Source: a bacterium
GTDB taxonomy: Bacteria > Bdellovibrionota_G > JALEGL01
Direction: 5' to 3'
Assembly: GCA_022763185.1 (NCBI GenBank)
Contig: JALEGL010000006.1
Span: 1-64,000, forward strand
DNA: 64,000 nt
Below, in pieces: positions 45,095-54,376 of this stretch (within the stretch, counting starts at the first letter, position 1; each line of letters opens with the position of its first letter). The notes beneath the pieces were generated by a model that saw nothing but the letters and a program-made list of their open reading frames with translations, was not told the DNA's origin and did not search any database. Made by a program: the position numbers and the translations under genes.

Positions 45095-45508
45095 TTAGTT
45101 TAACCAATCTTTCATACCTTGACGATAGTCTTTTACATTTAAACTCATAGACTGCATTATTTGAGCAGCTTTATTGGAACGGACCCCAACCCAACAATAA
45201 ACAATATAGGTTTTGTTTGGATCTAAAGCTTTAAGCTGATCAGAAAAATTAAACGAAAAATAATTAATGTGAACAGCATCAGCAATTTTGCCGGTTTTAT
45301 TTATTTCCCAAGCCGTTCTTAAGTCAATCAGTATGGGACGGTCTTTTGTTTTTTCTTGGGCTAAAGTTTTTTTTATTGTTTGTTTGGAAACGGTTTGCAC
45401 TTGGGGTGCAGCAGGCTCTTTTAACCATACAATCAACCATAAAAAAGCAATGCTGAGTAATGTGATGAGAGCAAGGAGTAATTTTTTTTGTTTTAGCTGT
45501 AGGAGCAT
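45095..45508 (-). CDS. membrane-anchored rhodanese-like protein
   Basis: A 137-residue protein with one N-terminal TM helix (about 9-29) and a periplasmic rhodanese domain. ILIDLRTAWEINKTGKIADA and the active-site loop CWVGVRSNKAAQ with the catalytic Cys are intact. Probably handles sulfane sulfur or binds a thiol. First gene of the pair with the hydroxylase. Confidence 0.82.
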   Translation of the reverse strand: MLLQLKQKKLLLALITLLSIAFLWLIVWLKEPAAPQVQTVSKQTIKKTLAQEKTKDRPILIDLRTAWEINKTGKIADAVHINYFSFNFSDQLKALDPNKTYIVYCWVGVRSNKAAQIMQSMSLNVKDYRQGMKDWLN

Positions 45509-45585
45509 AGCTTTTACTTAACCTGTTTTGCTCTAGAAATCCATGGATTATAGCTTAGTTTTTATTCATACGATCTGCGCTTGAT

Positions 45586-46310
45586 TTGTTTAGTAAGACT
45601 GAGCCAGTAAAAAGTATGTATGGGGAAATTAGGAAAGCAGCAGTAGCATTGGTTTTTTGTCTTGTCTCTGGGGTGCTGGCTCAACAAAGAGCCAATGTAG
45701 TTATCTTGGTTGATGTTTCTGGTAGCATTGCTTACATTCTACGGTCTATTCATATTGCAAAAATCATTGCCCAGGATACATGTATCAGTCAGAAATCTGA
45801 TGGCAGTAGAGTGGCTATTTTAGGTTTTGGGCAAACCGTTAACACCTCGTATGACTTTTCTAGTTCATCGTCTTAAATTAGAGAAAGTTGGGATTCATCT
45901 TGGTCTATTGATTTGTATGAAGGTCTAAGTCACAACCAAACACTTATTACGCCGGCTTTGCATGAAGCTGAGCACTTGCTAGAAAAATCACAACAAGGGC
46001 ATAAAAATATTGTTGTTATATTGGATGGGATGTTTGATGACCGAAACGCCATGATTTTAGAAAGGGAATATTTCAATACTACAGGTATTGGCGTTGTTGC
46101 ACTTGCAGTTCCTATTCAAGTAACAGAGTCTACACCCTTTAATGAATATGAACCAATCACCGATCCATGCAAAAACATGCCCCATCGTTAAGGAATCTTC
46201 TCATTGAAAACAAGAAAAATCTGCAATACATCTCTGATAAGTACATTGAAAGCCTAAGTCAGTTGCAAGCCTTAATTTTTAAAGAAACCTTGCGTTGTTT
46301 TAAAGCTTGA
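45586..46310 (+). pseudogene. VWA-domain protein, broken by a stop and a frameshift
   Basis: The reading begins with a signal-like sequence and the MIDAS motif VDVSGSI, then meets TAA at 45874-45876. The same frame continues without interruption (LYEGLSHNQTLITPAL, with the MIDAS Thr, and IVVILDGMFDD) to 46191. A second open frame then carries on, coding NLLIENKKNLQYIS and SLSQLQALIFKETLRCF, to TGA 46308-46310. One nonsense and one frameshift mutation in a single gene explain this. The intact gene would encode an exported von Willebrand factor A protein of about 240 residues. Confidence 0.72.
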
Positions 46311-46400
46311 ACTTTGGCCGGTAAAAAATTAGCACTACCTGTCTAGCGTATACAGTTTTTATTGGTGAGATTTTGATGAGAGTGGTATTTTGTTTCAACC

Positions 46401-47651
46401 ATGGCCAAAAAAAGAAAATCAACACTTTATCCAAAAACATCCGTTATTACTGAGGGTTTTGATCCTTCTTTATCCGTTGGTTCAGCTCGACCAGCGGTGT
46501 TTAGAAGTTCTACTTTTGTTTTTTCTTCACCAGAAGCAGCAGAAAATGCTTTTGCCATTGCATTGAACAAAAAAGAAAAAGAAGCAGATGAAATACCCGA
46601 ATTAATTTACTCGCGTTTATCGCATCCCAATGCCGAAATTTTAGAAAAACATTTAACCCCGCTTGAGCCCAGGGCAAAAGATGCGGTGGTATTCAACTCA
46701 GGCATGGCCGCCATCTCAACATTACTGCTGGCTCTTAATAAACCCGGAGAATCATTTGTTTATACCACGCCACTTTATGGCGGAACCTACCACCTTATTA
46801 ATGAAGTGTTACAGCCTCTAAATATTCAAGGTATTGAGGCTCCGGCAAAAAGTCTAAACCAAGTATTGACCACGATTAAAAACAATAAAACCATCAGTAT
46901 GGTATTTGTGGAAACTCCTTCCAACCCTAACTTACGTTTACTGGATATAAAGCAAATTGCTCAGGCTTGTAAAACCCACCCTAAACAACCTTTATTGGTT
47001 GTGGACAATACCTTGATGGGACCAACCTACCAGCACCCGATTCAATTAGGGGCAGATTTAGTTGTGTATTCTGCCACAAAGTATTTGGCTGGTTTTAGTG
47101 ATATGTTGGGTGGCGTGATTTTGGGGAAAACCATAGAACATTTAAATGCCTTGCGTGGGTATAGAGCTCTTTTGGGTAATATCATGCAAGCTGATGAATG
47201 CTGGATTTTGGACAGTCGCTTGCCCACAGTCCAGTTGCGAATGGAAAAACAAAGTAAAAATGCGCAAAAAATTGTTAAAGCCATTCATCAGCATCCAACA
47301 ATAAAACAAGTTTATTATCCAGGTTATTTTACGGATTCCAAACAACAAACCTTATGGGAAGATCAGTGTGGGCAACCAGGAGCTTTATTTTCATTGGTTC
47401 TAAAAGGAGGTAAAAGCCAGGCCTTTAATTTTTTAAGACATCTAAAGATTATCAAAAATGCGGTGAGCTTGGGTGGAATGGAGTCTCTTGCTTGTCATCC
47501 TGCCAGCACCACCCACAGTGAAATGACAGATGAAGTGTTAAAAGAAAACGACATTGATCAAGGCTTGGTTAGAGTGTCAGTAGGCATTGAAGACTGGCGT
47601 GATATTCAACAAGATATTCAGCAAGCTTTAGACAAAAGTGATCAGATTTAA
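46401..47651 (+). CDS. Cys/Met-metabolism PLP-dependent enzyme (methionine gamma-lyase/CGS-like)
   Basis: A 416-residue fold-type I enzyme of the transsulfuration family. The PLP lysine is K227 in [34 protein letters not shown] and [14 protein letters not shown] are family blocks. C-terminal [20 protein letters not shown] binds the substrate carboxylate. Specificity among gamma-lyase, gamma-synthase and O-acetylhomoserine sulfhydrylase cannot be decided by eye. Its stop overlaps the convergent asnS stop by 4 bp. Confidence 0.88.
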   Translation: MAKKRKSTLYPKTSVITEGFDPSLSVGSARPAVFRSSTFVFSSPEAAENAFAIALNKKEKEADEIPELIYSRLSHPNAEILEKHLTPLEPRAKDAVVFNSGMAAISTLLLALNKPGESFVYTTPLYGGTYHLINEVLQPLNIQGIEAPAKSLNQVLTTIKNNKTISMVFVETPSNPNLRLLDIKQIAQACKTHPKQPLLVVDNTLMGPTYQHPIQLGADLVVYSATKYLAGFSDMLGGVILGKTIEHLNALRGYRALLGNIMQADECWILDSRLPTVQLRMEKQSKNAQKIVKAIHQHPTIKQVYYPGYFTDSKQQTLWEDQCGQPGALFSLVLKGGKSQAFNFLRHLKIIKNAVSLGGMESLACHPASTTHSEMTDEVLKENDIDQGLVRVSVGIEDWRDIQQDIQQALDKSDQI

Positions 47652-48949
47652 GGTTTAATTCGATCCATCAATCTTGGAAACGGAATGGTTTCTCTGACAT
47701 GATGTAAGCCACAGACCCAAGCGACAGCTCTCTCTAAACCTAAACCAAAACCAGCATGTGGAACGGTACCATAACGGCGTAAGTCCAGGAACCATTCAAA
47801 ATGTTCTTTGGGTAAATCGTGGGCAGCTATGGCTTGTTCTAAAACCTCTAAATTCTCTTCACGTTCACCACCGCCAATGATTTCACCATAACCTTCTGGG
47901 GCTAAGACATCAACAGATAAAGATAGCTTACTGTTTTCTGGGTCTTTTTTCATATAAAAGGCTTTGATCTCTGCTGGATAACGATGCACCATGATGGGCG
48001 TATCAAACTCCTTGGTTAACATGGTTTCATCATCTGCACCAAAATCATCTCCCCAAACAATATCACTGCCTAATTCATGCAGTTTTTTAATGGCGTCATC
48101 ATAATGAATGCGTGGAAAGGGTTTTTGAATTTTTTCTAAAAGACTGATGTCTCTTTCTAAAACTTTAAGTTCCTGTTGACGGTTTTTTAAAACACGACCC
48201 ACAATGTATTTTAAAAACTTTTCTGCCAAGTCCATGTTATCGTTTAATGTGTTGTAGGCCACCTCTGGCTCTACCATCCAAAACTCAGTCAAGTGTCTAC
48301 GGGTCTTGGATTTTTCAGCTCTAAAGGTGGGGCCAAAGCAATAAACTTTGCCAAAAGCCATGGCTCCCGCTTCCATGTACAACTGACCGCTTTGGGTTAA
48401 ATACGCTTGTCTGTCAAAATAGGTGGTCTCAAAAAGGTTGGTGGTTCCTTCACAGGCGGAAGGGGTAAAGATTGGTGCATCAATCAAGGTAAAATCTTCT
48501 TGATTGAAAAAATCACGAATGGCATTGACCAACTCGTGCCGTATTTTTAAAATGGCATTTTGGCGTTTTGAACGTAGCCATAAATGCCGGTTTTCCATTA
48601 AAAACGCCACACCATGTTCTTTAGGCGTAATGGGATAATCAGTGGCTTCGCCAACAATCGAGTAATCTGTAACGCCAATTTCATAACCGAGATCTGAACG
48701 TGAATCTTCACGAACTGTTCCAGTAATCGTTAAAGACGTTTCTTGGCTTAAGTTGGCAGCAGCTTCAAATAACTCTGATGAAACGTCGTTTTTACCAATC
48801 ACACATTGGATAATAGCACTGCCGTCACGCAATTGAAGGAAGTGAACATTCTTACTGCTACGTCTATTATATAACCAGCCTTTTAAACAAACGGTTTGAT
48901 TAACATGTTGGCCAATATCGGCGATACGAGGAGATAAAGCTGTTGTCAT
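47648..48949 (-). CDS. asnS: asparaginyl-tRNA synthetase
   Basis: A class IIb synthetase of 433 residues that charges tRNA-Asn. The OB-fold anticodon domain ([20 protein letters not shown]) is followed by the catalytic core with motif 2 [20 protein letters not shown] and motif 3 [18 protein letters not shown] is characteristic of AsnRS. Full length. It starts 3 nt after the lipoprotein gene on the same strand. Confidence 0.97.
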   Translation of the reverse strand: MTTALSPRIADIGQHVNQTVCLKGWLYNRRSSKNVHFLQLRDGSAIIQCVIGKNDVSSELFEAAANLSQETSLTITGTVREDSRSDLGYEIGVTDYSIVGEATDYPITPKEHGVAFLMENRHLWLRSKRQNAILKIRHELVNAIRDFFNQEDFTLIDAPIFTPSACEGTTNLFETTYFDRQAYLTQSGQLYMEAGAMAFGKVYCFGPTFRAEKSKTRRHLTEFWMVEPEVAYNTLNDNMDLAEKFLKYIVGRVLKNRQQELKVLERDISLLEKIQKPFPRIHYDDAIKKLHELGSDIVWGDDFGADDETMLTKEFDTPIMVHRYPAEIKAFYMKKDPENSKLSLSVDVLAPEGYGEIIGGGEREENLEVLEQAIAAHDLPKEHFEWFLDLRRYGTVPHAGFGLGLERAVAWVCGLHHVRETIPFPRLMDRIKP

Positions 48950-48952
48950 GAT

Positions 48953-49549
48953 TTAATTCTTCCAGTGAAACGATAGGTTGGCTTCAACGCTATCCAAGTT
49001 AAGGGTTACGTCATTCATCAATTCTTCTTGTTTAGGAAAGAGTACTTTGTAGTTGCGTGACCAAGGCGTGATTTGTGGGTAAAAATAACTCAGCATCAAT
49101 GCATCTCCTTGCAAGTCTTGAATATGCTTGGGCTTTGCCAAGCTGCCATCGGCTTGAACCATTCGTACTTTCCAGTTGCGGGCATTTTTTTCAATTTTGG
49201 ATAGTTTGTGATTGTTGGAGAAATGAAAGACAAGAAAAGTATAATGCTTTTCATTTTCCAACATTTGTTCCTGTAGAAGTTCCTGTTTTTCTTCTGGGCT
49301 GAGGCGGTACTTATTGGCAAACTCATTGACATATGCACGTCTCAGGGATTCACTTAAAAATACGGCTTGGGTCTCAAAACGTACTTTTTCTATGGTGTAG
49401 GCCCCCTTGCTGCGGGTTTGATGGCGTAGGTTTTTGTGGTAGTCACTGGAATACTGTCCAAAAATATTCACTTTATGCGCGCAGCCTTGCAAAAAAGCTA
49501 AACATAAAGCAAAGTATGCAACCCAACGTATGCTCGGTAATTTTATCAT
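48953..49549 (-). CDS. lipoprotein of unknown function
   Basis: A 198-residue protein with a type II signal peptide and lipobox LQGCAH (Cys23). The mature part is basic and helical with FETQAVFLSESLRRAYVNEF and a C-terminal beta segment ending in LSFHW. No family recognised. Co-oriented with asnS, 3 nt upstream of it. Confidence 0.65.
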   Translation of the reverse strand: MIKLPSIRWVAYFALCLAFLQGCAHKVNIFGQYSSDYHKNLRHQTRSKGAYTIEKVRFETQAVFLSESLRRAYVNEFANKYRLSPEEKQELLQEQMLENEKHYTFLVFHFSNNHKLSKIEKNARNWKVRMVQADGSLAKPKHIQDLQGDALMLSYFYPQITPWSRNYKVLFPKQEELMNDVTLNLDSVEANLSFHWKN

Positions 49550-49866
49550 GCGCTAGCTGATATACCTTGAACTTATGAAGAGTGCAAAAACTTGCTCAAA
49601 TCTTTTTTAATTCTAAGAAAGAACTTTTTAGGAATTGTTAAACCAAGAGCCTGGCATTTCTTTATGCAAAATCACTTTTCATCAACCAAAAGTGTTGTTT
49701 TGTTTCAATTCATCCCATCTAGGTCGCCCACAGCCAAAAGCTTAGGCTTCATTCGTGGGCTAAAACATTTCTTGAATTTAAGTAAGTTGTCTAATTGTTG
49801 CGCAACAAGAGTTAATATATTAGTTTAGTCCAGAGTTATAAAGTTTATGCTAAAAAAGGACGTACA
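49550..49866. other. 317-bp divergent intergenic region
   Basis: Between the lipoprotein and maoC. It has an imperfect inverted repeat (AATTCTAA...TTAGGAATT near 49609), GCCCAC/GTGGGC arms (49727-49760), and a 14-bp palindrome at 49795-49808. A 78-codon frame here is not convincing. Confidence 0.5.
49795..49808. promoter_or_regulatory. 14-bp palindrome, likely operator
   Basis: TTGTTGCGCAACAA is perfectly palindromic. Its left half, TTGTTG, can serve as a -35 box with TATTAG 17 bp on. TetR- or FadR-type repressors bind such sites. It would control the downstream maoC/epimerase pair. Confidence 0.5.
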
Positions 49867-50316
49867 ATGCGTGGAGAAGAATACACATATTTTGAAGCTT
49901 TAGAGCTGGGTTATCAATGGCGATCAGCCAATAGAACCGTCACGGAAACAGATATTGTTAATTTTGCCGGTTTAAGTGGTGACTTTAATAGAATTCATAC
50001 CGATGCTGAATTTGCCAAGGCAACAGAGTTTGGACAAAGAATAGCCCATGGCTTGTTGGGTTTATCAATTTCTTCTGGTTTACAGACAACAGAAGCTCCT
50101 TGGGCAATTGTCGCTTTTGCCAATTTAGAATGGAAATTTTCCAAACCTATTTTTATTGGTGACACTGTTCACAGTGAAAGTAAGATCATCAAACTAAAGG
50201 ATCTTGGACGCAGAGGCGCGGGAATCGTTAAGATTGAGCGTAAATTGGTCAATCAAGATGGATTAGTCACGCAACAAGGTGTTTGGACCTTAATGGTTGG
50301 GAAAAAACCCGTATGA
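49867..50316 (+). CDS. MaoC-like dehydratase
   Basis: A 149-residue hot-dog fold protein. SGDFNRIHTDAEFAKATEFG then AHGLLGLSISSGL is the R-specific enoyl-CoA hydratase motif (Asp and His catalytic). Likely substrate is an acyl-CoA or acyl-ACP. Stop overlaps the epimerase start as ATGA, so both are co-translated. Preceded by a palindromic operator candidate. Confidence 0.85.
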   Translation: MRGEEYTYFEALELGYQWRSANRTVTETDIVNFAGLSGDFNRIHTDAEFAKATEFGQRIAHGLLGLSISSGLQTTEAPWAIVAFANLEWKFSKPIFIGDTVHSESKIIKLKDLGRRGAGIVKIERKLVNQDGLVTQQGVWTLMVGKKPV

Positions 50317-51275
50317 ACAGCAAGCACTTAGAGAATAAAAAAATTCTGATTACCGGTGGAGCCGGGTTTATAGGTTCACATTTGGTTGAAATTCTGTGTC
50401 AGAATAACCAGGTAACCATATTGGATAATTTTTCACGTGATGCACTTAAAAATACTCAACTGGCTGAGCATCCCAACGTTAGTATTGTCAAAGGAGATGT
50501 TTGTATTCAAAGTGACGTTGAAGCAGCCTGTAAAGATAAAACACATGTGATTCACTTGGCCTCTATTGCCGGAGTGGATACGGTTTTGAAAAAACCGGTA
50601 GAAACCATGACCATTGCTTTACTGGGCACATACCATATTTTAGAAGCATGCAAAAAACAGGGCTCAGTAGAACGAATCATTGATTTTTCTACCAGCGAAG
50701 TTTTTGGAACTTACGCTTACAAAGTAACTGAAGGCAATGCCACAAGCTTGGGTGCAGTAGGTGAAGCCAGATGGACCTATGCAGTCAGTAAGTTGGCTAC
50801 TGAACATTTGGCCCATAATTACTGGCGTCAATATGGTTTGCCTACGTGCTCCGTGCGGCCGTTTAACATTTTTGGCCCCAATCAAGTAGGTGAAGGTGCT
50901 ATTCATCGTTTCATTACACGCGCTTTGCGCAATGAAAACTTGGAGATTCACAACGATGGTGATCAAATCAGATCTTGGTGTTACATCGATGATATTGTTG
51001 ATGGCATACTGTTATGTTTAACAGCCGATAAGGTTTTGGGTGAAGCCTTTAATATTGGAAACCCACAAAACACACTGACCATTTATGGTTTAGCCAAAGA
51101 GATTATTCGTTTATCTGGGTCAAGCTCAGAAATCACCTTTAAAACTTGGGATCAGCAAGATGTTGAGTTACGCATTCCTGATATCAATAAGGCCAAAGAC
51201 CTTTTAGGTTTTCAGCCTAAATTTGATTTGGAAACCGGACTTCGTAAAACGATTGAATGGTATAGAAAAAAATAA
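50313..51275 (+). CDS. NAD-dependent epimerase/dehydratase
   Basis: A 320-residue extended short-chain dehydrogenase from ATG 50313. The Rossmann motif is GGAGFIGSH, the catalytic pair is YAVSK, and the substrate region CSVRPFNIFGPNQVGEGAI is typical of nucleotide-sugar epimerases. It could be a UDP-glucose 4-epimerase, UDP-glucuronate decarboxylase or related enzyme for surface polysaccharides. Coupling to MaoC is unusual for that role. Confidence 0.85.
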   Translation: MNSKHLENKKILITGGAGFIGSHLVEILCQNNQVTILDNFSRDALKNTQLAEHPNVSIVKGDVCIQSDVEAACKDKTHVIHLASIAGVDTVLKKPVETMTIALLGTYHILEACKKQGSVERIIDFSTSEVFGTYAYKVTEGNATSLGAVGEARWTYAVSKLATEHLAHNYWRQYGLPTCSVRPFNIFGPNQVGEGAIHRFITRALRNENLEIHNDGDQIRSWCYIDDIVDGILLCLTADKVLGEAFNIGNPQNTLTIYGLAKEIIRLSGSSSEITFKTWDQQDVELRIPDINKAKDLLGFQPKFDLETGLRKTIEWYRKK

Positions 51276-51290
51276 GTCCGTAAGACTTGA

Positions 51291-52409
51291 TTAATTAACA
51301 GTGTAGACAAAAATATCAGCAAAGCGGTCATAGGTTTTAATGTCATAACGCGGATAGCGACTTTGATTGAGAATAATTTCTATGCGTGTTGTTGAACCGG
51401 TTTGCTGAGTATGAATACTCTTAAGCATTTGGTCATTAATTGAAATACGTGAGCGAGCTTTACCTTTGTCAACGCTTTTAAAATCGATGCGTATGCGTTT
51501 AGGATTAGACAAGCGACTGACATTTGGTTTGTTGAGTTTTTGTGTTGCAGAAATTGAAACTTTATAAAACGCAGCTGTCTTAACATAACCGAGTTGAGTT
51601 AATCGTGTTTTGGAAGAACGTGTTTTTTTAGGGATATTTTTTTTCTGGATTTTTTTGGGGGGAGAGACTTTTTTTTGTGAGCTTTGTTTTACACGCTTAT
51701 TTTCAATAGCTTTTTGTTTGTCTTGTCTTTTGACATCTTGAACACTGATCACTTTTGGCAGTTTGTCTTTTAATTCTTGGCTGTTAGGTAACAGTTGTCT
51801 AAACTTTTTATTAACCCCCAGCTTGAGAGCGATCAAGGCTAAAAAGAGTGCCAAAATACCCAAATATCTTTTTCTACGTTTTTTTTTTCGGTTTTGTGCC
51901 ATTTTGGGCAGCTGCATTTCAACACGGGTTTTTTGTGCCAAGTCATTGGATGGCGAGGATTTTAGTGTTTCTTCATCCAAGGTCACAGCAACAAAATGCG
52001 GATTTTGATCCGGACTTTGTAAGGCCAAATGCTCTAAAGAATTTAAGTCGGTGATAATTGTTTTTTCTGCAAGGATGGCTTGAGTTTCTTGCTCAATGGG
52101 ATCTTGAGTTGAAGTATTATTTGGCAAGGCTTGCTTTTCTTGTTCTAAAAGCGCTTGCAGGTCTTGTTTGTTTTGCTCTGAAAGGTCAATAAATTGTATA
52201 ATCATACCTTTTTGACCTTGATTATTTTGGCTAAATTTAAATACTTTCCCACTTAACTTTAAGCCTTGATCAAAATTTAAGATGAGCTCATCACCAACGG
52301 AAAACTGTGAAGAGCTTGCCACCATCAGGCCCTTTGAGTTGATTTTAATAGCCATTTTAAGAACTTTAATATTCTTAACAGGATGTGATATTTTTAATTG
52401 TATGGCCAT
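51291..52409 (-). CDS. PilZ-like, transmembrane, AMIN-like protein
   Basis: From ATG 52409 the protein has 372 residues; the frame is open to TTG 52526. N-terminal ~95 residues have a PilZ-like pattern (INSKGLMVASSSQFSVGDEL, FDQGLKLSGKV), though the RxxxR c-di-GMP motif is not clearly seen. After a linker and a Lys/Arg stretch comes one TM helix (YLGILALFLALIALKLG). The periplasmic part is Lys-rich and ends in an AMIN-like domain (FYKVSISATQKL, RIRIDFKS, TTRIEIILNQSRYPRYDIK). It may link a cytoplasmic signal to peptidoglycan or a secretin. Confidence 0.6.
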   Translation of the reverse strand: MAIQLKISHPVKNIKVLKMAIKINSKGLMVASSSQFSVGDELILNFDQGLKLSGKVFKFSQNNQGQKGMIIQFIDLSEQNKQDLQALLEQEKQALPNNTSTQDPIEQETQAILAEKTIITDLNSLEHLALQSPDQNPHFVAVTLDEETLKSSPSNDLAQKTRVEMQLPKMAQNRKKKRRKRYLGILALFLALIALKLGVNKKFRQLLPNSQELKDKLPKVISVQDVKRQDKQKAIENKRVKQSSQKKVSPPKKIQKKNIPKKTRSSKTRLTQLGYVKTAAFYKVSISATQKLNKPNVSRLSNPKRIRIDFKSVDKGKARSRISINDQMLKSIHTQQTGSTTRIEIILNQSRYPRYDIKTYDRFADIFVYTVN

Positions 52410-52542
52410 GGTAAGATGATGAGATTTAATACTATCTAAAATAGAGGCATAACTCAAGTTAGGTCCAAAAAGCAGATTGAGTAAAGTCTTGTTCGTAAAA
52501 TAATTGACCCGTAAATTTATGATCAAGCAGTGCTATAACTTG

Positions 52543-52570
52543 TTTACTTTCTGATAAAGCGTGCTAGAAT
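52543..52570 (+). promoter_or_regulatory. leaderless-type promoter of tatA
   Basis: TTTACT (52543-52548), 16 bp, then TGCTAGAAT with -10 TAGAAT at 52565-52570. Six nt (GCGCCC) separate it from ATG 52577; no ribosome-binding site. Confidence 0.6.
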
Positions 52571-52576
52571 GCGCCC

Positions 52577-52753
52577 ATGTTTGGAACGACTGAATTACTT
52601 TTAGTTTTGGGTGCCGTTTTATTGCTTTTTGGTGGACGCAAAATTCCAGAACTGTTTGAGGGTTTGGGCAAAGGTATTAAAAGTTTTAAAAAAACGATGA
52701 AAGAAGATGATGACCAAGAAAAGCTGGATGATTCAGATCAATCTAAGTCATAA
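52577..52753 (+). CDS. tatA: Sec-independent translocase subunit TatA
   Basis: A 58-residue protein too short for many gene finders. One N-terminal helix ([20 protein letters not shown]), the conserved [18 protein letters not shown] hinge and amphipathic helix, and an acidic tail ([11 protein letters not shown]) are diagnostic of TatA. It forms the pore of twin-arginine export. tatB and tatC are not in the window. It probably has a leaderless mRNA. Followed after 18 nt by a membrane protein gene. Confidence 0.93.
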   Translation: MFGTTELLLVLGAVLLLFGGRKIPELFEGLGKGIKSFKKTMKEDDDQEKLDDSDQSKS

Positions 52754-52771
52754 TTTTTTTCTTTTATCTTT

Positions 52772-53761
52772 GTGAAGTTATTTTTAAAAATTTTTGTTGT
52801 TATTGCTATAGGCCTTGGAGCCTTCTATTTGGCATTTAAAAATGTTGATTTCAATCAAAGTTTAAGTGTTTTTAAGGATGCACCACTGAGTTTACAGATA
52901 GGTGTGTTTTTTTGTTTTTTTTTAACCCATATTTTTAGAACATTACGCTGGAAGTTTTTACAAGAAGACTTGCATACTGTTCCTGTTATGGATGTTTATG
53001 CCATCCACAGTATTGGTTTTTTAGGTATATTCATTTTACCATTTCGTTTGGGAGAGCTGGTTAGGCCGGGGCTGTTAAAAAAACAGCAGGCAACACCTCT
53101 TTCTAAAACATTAACCTATGTTTTTATTGAGAGAGTTTTTGATGGCATTGTTGTCTGCGCTTTATTCTTTATAGGGATTGAAATCAGTTTAAAACAAGGG
53201 TTGATTTTAAGTGCAGAGCAATCAACTAAAATAGCATTTTACCTAAATCAAGGTTTAATGCTGTTTTGTGGTTTGAGTGTTTTTTTATTGTGTATTGCTT
53301 TTTTTATACAAAAAAAACAACATACCGTATCTAAACATTTTTTATGGAATCGTTATGGGCAACATATTGCAAAAGCATTGACAATAGTTCTATCATCTAA
53401 AAAAAGCCTGATGACTTTTTTCTATTCAGTTTTAGTTTGGTTGGCTGCTGTTGGCGCTTATTGGTTAATGTTTAAAGCATATCAGTTTCCATTAGGTTTT
53501 TTTGCAGCCATGAGTGTTTTGGGTTTGTTGAGCTTGGGGCTGATGATTCCTGGTCCTCCAGGCTTTATTGGAACCTTTCATTTTTTCATTCAAATTAGCT
53601 TAGCTATTTTTTTGATTGATGCTAGTCATGCCATCGCTTACGCAAGCAGTCTCTATCTTGTAAATGCAATTTATATTATTTTATCTGGAGTATGGGGCAG
53701 CTGGTATATGTCCGTGAATATTAAAGATATACAGGGTTTAACAAAACAACAGCAGGTGTGA
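52772..53761 (+). CDS. LPG synthase TM / flippase-like (UPF0104) protein
   Basis: A 329-residue polytopic protein with about eight helices. HIFRTLRWKFL and LPFRLGELVRPGLLKK are the family signatures (lysylphosphatidylglycerol synthetase TM region, AglD2-like). These proteins are thought to move or position lipids; there is no synthase domain here. Start GTG 52772, without a good ribosome-binding site, in the tatA transcript. Confidence 0.8.
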   Translation: MKLFLKIFVVIAIGLGAFYLAFKNVDFNQSLSVFKDAPLSLQIGVFFCFFLTHIFRTLRWKFLQEDLHTVPVMDVYAIHSIGFLGIFILPFRLGELVRPGLLKKQQATPLSKTLTYVFIERVFDGIVVCALFFIGIEISLKQGLILSAEQSTKIAFYLNQGLMLFCGLSVFLLCIAFFIQKKQHTVSKHFLWNRYGQHIAKALTIVLSSKKSLMTFFYSVLVWLAAVGAYWLMFKAYQFPLGFFAAMSVLGLLSLGLMIPGPPGFIGTFHFFIQISLAIFLIDASHAIAYASSLYLVNAIYIILSGVWGSWYMSVNIKDIQGLTKQQQV

Positions 53762-53795
53762 TTTAACAAGGATTAATTTTTTGGTAAGAAACTCT

Positions 53796-54362
53796 ATGGA
53801 TAAAAAAGAGCATAAAGAAGGAATACAATTGCTGCCCATGGGCATTATTTATTTTATTCTTTTTTTAATTGTTTGGTTTGTCGATCAAAAGTACAAAATT
53901 ATTGCTTATCAAAATTATCAAGATGATATAGTACTGTCTTGGAGCAGTGATATTGTCTTTTGTATTCTATTTGCGTCAATGGTTATTGTGTTCTCTCAGG
54001 TTTTGGGCAGCTTCTCTAAGCTTTTTCACAACCTCGAGCAGTTATTTCAAGAGATTTTAGGTGACTTATCTTTGCAGGATATTTTTTTTATTGCAGCATT
54101 TTCAGCTGTTTGTGAAGAGTATTTTTTTAGAGGTTTGCTTCAATATTATTTGGGCCTGCTTCCAGCATCGTTGATGTTTGGTCTGTTGCACAGTGGACCC
54201 AGTAAACGATTTTTGCCATGGACAATTTTTGCTACAGCCATGGGTTTTATTTTAGGAAGTTTATACATGACGTTTGATAATATTTTTATACCCATAGGCG
54301 TTCATTTTTTAATTAACTTTATTAACTTATGTTTCATGCAACAAAAAAAATTGAGCCCTTGA
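53796..54362 (+). CDS. CPBP family intramembrane metalloprotease
   Basis: From ATG 53796 a 188-residue membrane protein (TTG 53781 would add five). Abortive-infection/CAAX-protease motifs: CEEYFFRG (EExxxR), FGLLHSG and HFLINF (metal-binding His). The N-terminal half has two helices. Substrate unknown. In the same run as tatA and the UPF0104 protein. Confidence 0.85.
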   Translation: MDKKEHKEGIQLLPMGIIYFILFLIVWFVDQKYKIIAYQNYQDDIVLSWSSDIVFCILFASMVIVFSQVLGSFSKLFHNLEQLFQEILGDLSLQDIFFIAAFSAVCEEYFFRGLLQYYLGLLPASLMFGLLHSGPSKRFLPWTIFATAMGFILGSLYMTFDNIFIPIGVHFLINFINLCFMQQKKLSP

Positions 54363-54376
54363 ATATAGCTGATTTT

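Noticed and set aside
49592-49828. 78-codon frame upstream of maoC
   Set aside because: No family, no ribosome-binding site, and it crosses the palindromic operator candidate.
53796-54362. CPBP protease as an abortive-infection defence gene
   Set aside because: The family is often labelled Abi, but here it sits in a housekeeping run with tatA; there is no defence context.
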